Below, piece by piece: positions 25,110-64,000 of a DNA stretch of 64,000 bases. A model generated the notes under the pieces. That model ran no database searches and had not been told where the DNA came from. It saw only the letters and a list, made by a program, of their open reading frames with translations. This stretch comes from Apus apus (Eukaryota; Chordata; Aves; Apodiformes; Apodidae). The position numbers and the translations under genes are program-made. Where the stretch lies: the NCBI RefSeq assembly GCF_020740795.1, contig NC_067290.1, forward strand, positions 13,560,001 through 13,624,000, in the 5' to 3' direction. Position 1 is the first letter of the stretch. The number at the start of each line of letters is the position of its first letter.

Positions 25110-28100
25110 TGAAGTCATGAGCTGGGTCATTTTCCCAAAGCAGAAGGCAGGGTGATTCAGGTTGACAGAGGCGGTTGTTGTTGTTGGAAGGTTTATTCTT
25201 AGCCATGACTCGGGTGTGCAGTATTTGCTGCGCCCTGTGCCTGGGGACGGATGGAGCCGGGGCTGATGGGAGCAGACAGCTGGGGCAGCAGGGCTGCAGG
25301 GAAGCCCCATCCACCACAAAATGACTCCTCGGGGAGTCCACTGGGGCTCTATTAATACCTTTAAAAGGCAAAACTTTGTTACAGACACAAAATTGACTCT
25401 GAAACCCTTTGATGGGGGGAAGAAAAAAAACAAACACCAAACTGCATTTTTCTTTCCCAACATCACAAAATATGCCTCCTCTAAAATGATACAAACCTAA
25501 CATCCAAAGCAGAACAGTGTACTCTAAATTGCTTTTTCATAGGGATCTTTAACAGAGGAGTATTTATTTTTGAGTGTTAATAAAATAGGAGATGATTTTA
25601 CCTCTACAGTTGTCTTGCTGAGCTTGCACTGATGCTGGCTCTTACACAACTAAGAGTGTAAAATCACTTTCTACTTACAGCAGTATTAGTAAGTAATAAT
25701 TTAATCTGTCATCTGTATAGGAATGGATTACTCAGACATAAGCAAATTCAGTGTTTCCCACTGAATGCTGACAGTAGTAAAACTTCTTCCAGAACTTCAG
25801 ATTTGCTCTCTAAACAATTTTTAGATTAAACATATAAAAATAAACTCTTAAGCATTAACTCTAACTTTTATTGCTGGGAAAGGGTTGGGTGAGTTTTTAA
25901 AAATAAGTGTTTTTACATTCATTCTTTGCATTATGTAAAAAAAAATCAGCTTCTGTGGCTGCACTCACTACCTGCAAAGAACCGAGACCCCAGCCACGTG
26001 TTAATACAAAAAAGGCAGAGATGGCAGAACTCCAAGCATCTTTTACAATAAACACCGACTGTTGTAGTGATAGAAATCTGCCCTGGCCCTCTCTTAAGCT
26101 CTGCCTGTGTTTTGTTAGGCTACAGAGCAGCACAGGATGTAAAATAAATTTGATATTTTTTTCATTACGAAAACATTGCATCAAGACCACAGCACTAGCC
26201 TCATATGAACAGGACTGTTGGATCTGTTGGTTGTGAACTATCCCCTCAGCCTCCAGGTGCTCATTTTGCCTTTAAGCTGAACTCTTTCCAGGCCTGAGAA
26301 GATACTTTCCTTTATGTGACTACCAGAGGAAGTTTTTGTAGGTTAAGAAGCTGTTTGGACATTACACACTTAGCCATTCCTTATGTTGAATTTCTATTTT
26401 AAACCCACAACTTGGTAAACAAGAGGAAACATTCCTGCAAAACAGCAATACCTTTTAGTAGGCCAAGAAAGCAGAAGAAAAAACAACAAATATCAACTTT
26501 AAGAAAAATAGCAGATTTTTTTCTATGGTACAAAGTAAGACCTCTCCTTCTCTACTAAAATGTTTCTGTATAGTCCTGTAAGCATCACTGTTCTGACACT
26601 ATTCATTACAACTGGAAAATAACACTCTGGTTGTTCAAAGCAAATATTTAGAATTGAAGACACAGAACTATTTTTTCCCTTCCCCTAAAATGGCTTCATT
26701 TAATTGGTACTATATATTCCTTACTCAAAACCAACAAAGTTATGCTTTCATGGCAGTTTAATTTATACAAACAAAATCATGATGCAAACAAAATTAAAAC
26801 ACCTTCACCTTGCATGCCACTCAGGGGTAGGAGATGAAGATCTCCTCCTAAAGTTTCCAAGACATTCCCAATAGCCTGGACAATTGTGTTCTCTGTGATT
26901 ATACTGCTCCTAAACCAATGCTGAACAAGCACAACCATTTCCTCTTACCGATCAAGGGCTAAATTTTCCTTTGAAAAAACCAACCAAAATCTACAGGTAC
27001 TTACATTTCATCATTTTAGGAGAAATCCTGTTCACTTGGTTGAGGCCTTGAGATCTGTTAAATGGGACATGAATGACAACGAAACAAGATTGGCTCATTT
27101 ATTTAATAGTGGCTATTAAAAATGCAAATTAACCCTCTTTCATCTTCCACTGCAACATGAAGTGTGGAAAACTCCTTTACTCAGGAACGGCAGCAGCTAA
27201 AATATGGCAATAATCAGAGAATTTAGGGTGTACATGTCTGACCACTGTGATCTCCAGGAGGCACAGATCTTATGAAGGTTTGACTTCTCCAAGGAACTGC
27301 CAACATCCCTCAGTGGACTGACAGGCTTGATAGGTTGATGGTTATTTTCCAAATTCCCTTTACAGATGCAGCAGGTATGGAGCTGCTCATGTGTAGTTGG
27401 GAAGTAATGAAAACAATGGGCAAACAACACAGAGGAGTTACAGAGGTAGTGGCAGATTGATGCTATGCAGGTCCAGCCCAGCAGAACACACGAAAGTGCT
27501 CCCACCAAGACAGGGAGAGGTGATGGCAATGACAGGTCATGAGGAACAGGATTTCTGCTCTATTCTGGCATAAAGGTATCAACCACTCACCATTTGCAGC
27601 CTTAAAAAACTTTATCACCAGCACACGGCCAGGCTACATCTTCACAGCAAGCCAGCTCTCATCCTACAAGGTCCTCCTTATTCCTTCAGCACTCTGGGAA
27701 ATCAATGGTAGATACTTACCTTCCCGTGCCGCAGGGAACAAGATACCTAGAGAGTAAAATGGCTTTTTTTTTAGGGGAAAAAACCCAGAAAAACTCCCAA
27801 GCTAGGCTACACTTACTTTGTTGGGTATGACAAGGAAGGCCCAAGTGCTTGCTGCAGACCCTTAGGTAATCAGAAAAGCTGCTTCCCTGGAGCTTAAGGG
27901 ACAATGCTGCACTACAAGAACACATGTAGGAGGTAAGGTTTTTGTCAGACAGAAGAGAATCAGCACTGCTTGGCTCTCTCCCTTTTGCTACTTCCCAAAA
28001 CTGTGCAGAGACTACAGTAGTCAAGGAAGACACTGGTCATCTCCAGCATGTTGCCCTCTGGAGATAGGGGGCAGAGAAGCTGCTTGGGCTTAGAACTAGA

Positions 28101-28300
28101 CATCCCCATGTGGCCTTTTCTGTCTGAGGGAGTAGGTACTACACGAGTTCTGTGCTACAAGGCACTGCACAATCAGACTTCTCAACAGCACCCTCAGACA
28201 TCTTTGCTGCCTCTGCATTTCTACTACCTGCTGCAAACGAATCAGAAGGGGAACAGAAGAAGAAACAGCTAAAGATACTGAAATAGGCCACGTCTCAGCC
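25110..28300. other. MUSTN1 upstream intergenic region
   Basis: No coding exon, RNA gene or recognisable repeat found. The first few hundred bases are G+C-richer and likely belong to the MUSTN1 promoter; the rest is ordinary AT-rich DNA, possibly including read-through transcript from STIMATE. Confidence 0.5.
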
Positions 28301-29205
28301 AATGGGCAGGATGTTGGAGGGAAATTCAGAAACTGCAGACCTCACACATTCTTGTTGCCAATGACCAAAAGGTCTGGCTTTGCCTGTAAAGCCAAAAGCA
28401 GGCTGCGATTCTCAGCTGTGTGGTTAAAGCATTTTAACAACATCCTACACTCCAGAAGGCTGCAGGTCAGTGTTCCACAATCTCAGGAGTTCACAGAGGA
28501 TTTCTCACGTCAAAGGTTTTATTTTCAGTATGAAAATACACACAGACAGCAAAAACCCTCCTCAGGGAACAGATCCAAAAGGACCTTGCAAGGAATCTTA
28601 GTCTTTAACAAAATTTGCTTCTTAAGAATAGTGGTTCCTCCAACTGAAATGGGACTTGCTGTGAAGGTATATGAATATATTGAAATTAATACCAACACGA
28701 GAGGGCACAAAATTAGATCTGCAGTTCTGAAGTTGAACACCATCAGCAAAACCTGCTTCCCACAAGGGCATATTGAAACACGCACACTTCTAAACGGAGC
28801 AAATATCAAACAAGTGTACAAATCTGTAATAAGTCAAACTTTATTGTAAACCATTATACAATGTAATTACATCAGATACCCTTAGCAGTTCAGGGTAACA
28901 CCACTGATTAAACAATATGGTCCAAACAAAGGGCAGCAGAATACAGCTGTTGGTTTTGCTCACATAGGCTATACTCTGAATTTACTTACAAACAAACCCA
29001 ACATTCAGGTTGAGACAGATACCCACGCAAGACTAAAATACCTACAAAAAAAAAAAAAAAGGGTCCCTTTTTTAAAGATACTGCAGTTTTACTTTGTAAA
29101 ACCATAGTAGTCATTTTCAGTAACTGAACTGGAAACTACCTAAAAAAGTTTGCAGGCCTGTGCTGTAGATCTGCTCTCGATGTGGCTGAATTTATCTGCT
29201 TTCAT
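28301..29205 (+). repeat. local duplication, copy 2 (STIMATE 3' region)
   Basis: Same two blocks as copy 1, but separated by about 590 bp of sequence not found in copy 1. That spacer holds an A15-type run (about 29045) and a minus-strand AATAAA (28840-28845). It may be a segmental duplication with deletion in copy 1, or two copies of one unnamed interspersed repeat. Confidence 0.85.
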
Positions 29206-32200
29206 TACCGGTCTCTCCTGTAAAAAGCACAGCAAAGTTGCAAACAGGGGTTAGTCAAGCACAGTGGCAGAAATTCCTTGTGATGCTCAGCCCTCAGCAG
29301 AGTGGGAGAGCCCACATCTCCCTCCCCAGGCACAGCTGGAGGGGATCACTTTGCATTGCTCTAATTTGCAACTCAATTTCTGAGTTTTCCCTGAAGAAAA
29401 GCTATAGTATATTTTAGTTAGCAACATTAACACACAGCGTTTACCTACTTAAAGTAAGACAAGGAGACCTGAACATATTAAAGCCAGAACTTGAAAACCA
29501 TGTATTAGACAATACCAGTGTTTTAAGTTTATGCAGATGTGTCACAGGTCCGATACTAGAAACAGTTAATACATTTAGGTTGACCACTTGTGGTAAATTG
29601 GATCTCCACCAATACTTCTGCATCTCTTCTGTAAGTTACAATCCCTTTCTCTTCCTTTGGCATATACTACAGAGCTTATTTTCATTAAACAAAATCACAT
29701 TTTTCTAAGCACAGCCTGAATTCAACCTTTGCTGTGAGTTGACCTGAGGTACATTCACCAGGCAGAAATTTAGAGAGTCAATTTGAGGATAATGCAAACA
29801 TTGTCGTGTTGTAATATTATTACTGGATCAACTCTTAATGAAAAAATATTCCAGACTGTACTGCCAATACATTTCAATAAGCAAACAGTAAGACATAGTG
29901 AAGCACTAGGCACATACTTCCTCCTCACACATACAAGCTCTTCAAACGAGAGCACTTGTCCTACTGTAAGAATTCCAATTTTTATCTTACAAAGAGGAAT
30001 ATTTATATTTTTCATCTCTTTCACATGGTAACAAGGAACAAATAGAAAAAAATAAATCCCAGTTTTTATTATTTGGTGAAGGTTGTGAATGTTTTGTCTT
30101 ATTGTTGAGCTGTTTTTTCCCCTCTGAAGATATGCTCCTTCAGTTACTACTGTGGTATTTAAAATACTTCTGTCTCTTTGGCTCACAGTGCTTTACTACA
30201 TCATCTTGCTAGGCATAATCAAAATCTCAAACCAAGTGACATTTAAGCACTTAAGACAGGAAAAATGAGGCATTCATACATCTTTGCCACAACCGTCTTT
30301 GAGAAGCTGCTCCATAGTGCTTTACACTGTTTTGTACTTGGTCAGCAAGTTTGAGGTCTGCTCAAAACCAAGTATTTTTACATGATTAAGGCCATAGTTT
30401 TATACCGACACTTCAAAGACCAAACGTGAGACTGGAAATAATTCTGATAAATAACTAGAGAAGAGGAGGGAAAGGAAGATAAAATGAAAGCTTATACAAT
30501 TAAATTTGTGTGTGCTGCTCAGTTACCTCTGATGGTGGACGAGGACAGTGGTGGCTGTGCAGTGGTACGCAGCACATGTTGAATAGCTTTATTTCATTAT
30601 CTGAAATAGAACAAATCCTATGCTAAAACAAGTAAATGCCGACATTTGCTTACAAGAGCTAGTCCTAGCTCTTAAAATCCCTTTGAAAAAGTGAGTGGTA
30701 TGAGACTATTCTGCTAATGAGAATGAATTCCTTGAAGTCCTGTGCTTTTGGAGGTATGTGCCCGCCCGGTGGTACATAGTCAAGAGAAGGTGCAAGTCAC
30801 ACAATCAGTGAAAAGAACCCAAAAATCTAAACCAGAGGCAGCACTGATTAGGGACAATTTCCTCAACCTCCCTGCTCCCCATTTCAGAGTAACTCAATTA
30901 AGCCCCTCTTGTCATTAGTTTCTAGATTTACTCTAAAAAAACCACTAGTACTTATTGCAGTTATTACGTTTCAGTGCACAGTAACAGAGGTCAGTGGCTC
31001 ACCTAAACTCAGTAACATCAGGTTTGGTAAAATGTCCCTTCTAGCCAGCTGGACACACTGAGGTGTACCTGGAATCTCAGAACATTGTGTTCACCTCAGC
31101 AGCCAAGCAGTGAAAAGGAATGCTGGAATAGCGAAAACAAGTACGGGGGTGCACAGTTCAGTATTTACTAAGGCCCAAGAACCCCATTTAAGTGGTCTGG
31201 ATAATAAATCACATTAAGACCTAGTAAATCTATAAAAAATATAGAAAATTGTAAAAAGTTCTGAGCAGTTTTCCAATGAAACTGTTTGGTTTAAGGCTTG
31301 GAACATATCTGATGTCCAGACACCACAACAGATTTGCACTTATGGTCTGTTGTCACCTCTTTGACACGTCCCCTTGTCCTGCACAAGGTTTAGCTACACA
31401 AGGAAAGCTGTCGGAAACAATCGTTTAGAAAATATGCAAAGCAAAAGGATGTCACTGAAAACATGTCTGCAAGGTTTCAGATCAGCACGTGCTGTCAATT
31501 ATCAGAACACAAGACACTGGAAGAACACAAAAATTCTGTAGTAACAACTGTATTATCTCTCTTGGGTTTTTTTTTTTTGTTTGTTTTGAATACTAAAGGA
31601 TAACCAGACTTAATTAAATGGGATTTTTTTTTTTTAGCACATAGAATAAAAGATTGCTTTTCCAACTTAGAACAAGGGAAAATTATTTGCAATATTGTAG
31701 CACAACTGCTTCAGTCAGATTGTGGTCCTGTACCACAGGCCCTATATAAGGAAAAATGTAAGTAATGTTCCATCTCTTCTGGGCCATTAGAGAGGTATGC
31801 ACAAGAGACTCAGAGAAACAGAAAGAAGAGTCACCTGTAGATATTAATTTCACAAATAACCTAACAGCAGATTTTTGTTATACACTAAAGTGCATGTTTG
31901 TCAAATATGCAAACACAACCTCCTATTAAAAAGGTATTTTCAAATTATGTGGTCAAAAGCACACTCAGGACTGCATTTTTAGTGATATTTGGTGGCTTCA
32001 GCAGTGACAGAGCTTTTCCCTTTGCAATCCTGTTGTCAAACCAGGACACAAGGATAAATAATGTTCTCACTATGAATCTTTTGACCTGTTCTGCACAAGA
32101 AAGAGGGAACTGCACGGTTTTATCTGACAAAGAGAATGTTTAAATACAACTGTATGAAAATATAACTTAAATATAAAATAGTCAAATAGATTTGAGGAGA

Positions 32201-32728
32201 CTTGGAAAAAAAAAATCTTTGTTCCACCTATTAGTTCCATAGGTACCTGGTAGCAAGTAAACATTTGTACTTAAAAAAATAATGTTAAGTTACAGCTTGT
32301 AACCATAAACTATTCTGCTCTGGGAATTATGCTGCAAAAGCCAGTTTTAGTAATAAAACACACTCCTTTAACTCAGTTAATTCTGATGCCTTTTTGAGAA
32401 CATCTTACAGCTGTATCCTCAGTAACCATAAGTGACAGACTGCTGGATCTGCTTTGTGATCTCCTCCAAAATGCCAGACACGCATTCCCTTAGCTCCTCG
32501 TCCTTCCCAACACCGTGTTCTCCACACGAGTGGAAAGACACTCTTGCATAATTGGTCAGTGTGTCTGTAGTGCAACTGAACTGGAAGTCTTCCAACCATT
32601 TGCATTCTGTTGGTAGACCGTGCTTGTAAAGTCAGTTTGTATGAAAAGGGAGATGCAATTGCAACATTAAAACCCACTGACTGAAGTTTTTGCCATGAGA
32701 CCTGCAAACACCCAGGCCAGGGAATGTG
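28820..32728 (-). other. STIMATE: probable STIMATE 3' UTR with alternative poly(A) signals
   Basis: No other gene is seen downstream of the stop at 32729. Minus-strand AATAAA signals occur at 30588-30593, 30065-30070 and 28840-28845. Any of them could end the transcript, so the UTR is between about 2.1 and 3.9 kb. The exact end is inferred. Confidence 0.45.
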
Positions 32729-62631
<29,903 letters not shown>

Positions 62632-62656
62632 GGCCAGGCCAGGCCAGGCCAGGCCC
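62632..62656. repeat. (CCAGG)n pentamer run next to STIMATE start codon
   Basis: Five near-perfect copies of a 5-bp GGCCA/AGGCC unit directly abut the initiation codon, inside the presumed 5' UTR. It is length-variable by nature and could affect leader folding. Confidence 0.8.
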
Positions 62657-63189
62657 GCCTCAGCGGCGCATGGCGGAGGCAGCGACGTCGCGACCGGCGG
62701 CCGAGGCCGCCCGCCCCCCTCCCCTCCCCGCGCCCGCCCCGCCGCGTCACCGGCCGCGCCGCGCTCCCATTGGCCGCGCCCCGCCCGCGCGGCCCCTCCG
62801 CGCTGCCGCCGGGCCGGGCCGGGCCAACGTCCGGAGCCGGGACCCACGGAGTAGGACCGGGTTCGCCTCCCGCCGGAGGGAAACCGACACGAGCCCCAGA
62901 AGCAGACCCCGGCCGGACACGGCAGCACAGGAGCGCTCGTTCTCCGGCGCGGGCTCCGGTCCAACGCAGCCGCGCTCCGCAGCCCCCGCTGCCCTCAGGC
63001 GGGAACCGCCCGGGCTCCACGCACCAGCGTCCCACCGGGAGCAGCTGCAAAACGCCCCTGGGCTCCAGCGCCCGCTCGGGTCTCCAAACGTCGCCGCAGC
63101 CCTGAGAAACAGAAGCCCGGGTCAGCACCGCGCCCGTCCCGGGGCGGCTCCCCCCACAGCCAGAGCCCTGCCCCGCGGGTCAGGCCCGT

Positions 63190-64000
63190 TTGATACCAAA
63201 CTAGAACCTGTATTCTTTAGCAAAAACCTTTGTTCTTGTACAAGGGCAACCACGGGCACAACGGACAGAACGTAACGTGTCAGCATCTTCACTGAAGACA
63301 CGGGCCTGCTGAGCATCTGCTGGATCCCATCACACCACACGCTCCTCAGCACCAGGCAGAGCTGCACTCAAGGGTAGGTTCTGTTTCACTGTGGGACCAG
63401 CCTGGGTCAGTCACGTTGTGTTGTAGCTTTTTCTTACACTGTTTCTTGAACTTCTTTAAATAATTAAAATCCCAGTCTAAATACATATTCACTTATAAGC
63501 AGGACCCAGAAAAATACAGTATGTTTATGTTTAAGTCTGTCTATCAGAAAACTAAGCAGAGCACACAAAGCAACAGTTGTTCAAATAATGACACTTGTTG
63601 CATCTATCTCACAAATCCACCTACGCGACTGTCCTTCCAGGCAGGCACTGCTCAACACTGCTGGCACACACAGCAGTGATTTCTCTGGTATTTAGGCTGT
63701 GCCATAAACGTCTGGAAGTTGCAGCTAGAAAAATAATTGCTCTCAATTCTCTGACTTACAGAGCACACTGCACAGTTCCAGTGCCTCTGCATCCCAAGTC
63801 AACACTCCTCTGCTTTAAGCTGCATGAAAAGCAAGAGTTCAAGAAGTTATCCCACAGAAAGCACAAGGACCAAAGCAGGTTCCCTGTTCTCCCTCTTGCA
63901 CACAGGGATCACAGCCATTGAGCACCACACGTTGAACATGGGCCTTACCTATGTACCTGTGGCCCAGGAGTGCTTTTCAAGTTTTCAGAGCTGCTGCTGA
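63190..64000. other. upstream of STIMATE, nothing recognised
   Basis: In human the next gene on this side is SFMBT1. No exon or 3' end of it is recognisable here; the sequence returns to average composition with only short open frames. Confidence 0.5.

Noticed and set aside
25358-25369. CArG (SRF) box upstream of MUSTN1
   Set aside because: The sequence CCTTTAAAAGG has seven A/T between CC and GG, one too many for the consensus.
29045-29060. Poly(A) run as the tail of a processed retrogene
   Set aside because: No upstream sequence resembling a known mRNA and no visible target-site duplication.

Overview
The window is genomic DNA of a vertebrate, almost certainly a bird. It has widely spaced exons with GT-AG introns, CpG islands, and several CR1 LINE tails carrying the avian ATTCTATGA-type 3' octamer repeats. 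I see no bacterial, phage, plasmid or CRISPR features. The species cannot be fixed from the sequence alone.

Three protein-coding genes are recognisable, all on the minus strand. They follow the order of human 3p21.1 (ITIH4 - MUSTN1 - STIMATE/TMEM110). (1) ITIH4, inter-alpha-trypsin inhibitor heavy chain 4, occupies about 0.2-15.9 kb. Twenty confident coding exons plus one tentative micro-exon run from the signal peptide (15886) to an exon ending at base 227. The final short exon lies off the left edge. The VIT domain, the VWA domain with intact MIDAS residues, a micro-exon-encoded variable region and the C-terminal domain are all present. (2) MUSTN1, a 78-residue musculoskeletal nuclear protein, has three coding exons between 20847 and 24994 and a TATA promoter near 25095. 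(3) STIMATE, an ER membrane regulator of STIM1, has eight coding exons between 32729 and 62631 that total exactly 900 nt (299 residues). Its first exon lies in a strong CpG island and its first intron is 15.4 kb.

Between these genes: 16-19.6 kb is plain intergenic DNA. At about 19.65-20.35 kb there is an orphan CpG island not attached to a recognised gene. From 25.1 kb to about 28.8 kb lies the MUSTN1 upstream region, and 28.8-32.7 kb is probably the STIMATE 3' UTR. Past 63.2 kb nothing is recognised up to the window end. CR1 fragments sit at about 4.68, 6.71, 37.37 and 50.52 kb. A two-part segment at 22.86-23.19 kb (MUSTN1 intron 1) is duplicated in the same orientation at 28.30-29.21 kb, with about 590 bp extra between the two homologous blocks of the second copy.

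The three genes do not form a pathway. ITIH4 is a secreted liver plasma protein, MUSTN1 a muscle and skeletal nuclear factor, and STIMATE a calcium-entry regulator. They are linked by conserved synteny, and a STIMATE-MUSTN1 read-through transcript known in human would stay in frame here. I found no convincing new biological system. The most interesting items are a CR1 tail that forms an ITIH4 3' splice site, the duplicated segment, the orphan CpG island and the read-through compatibility.
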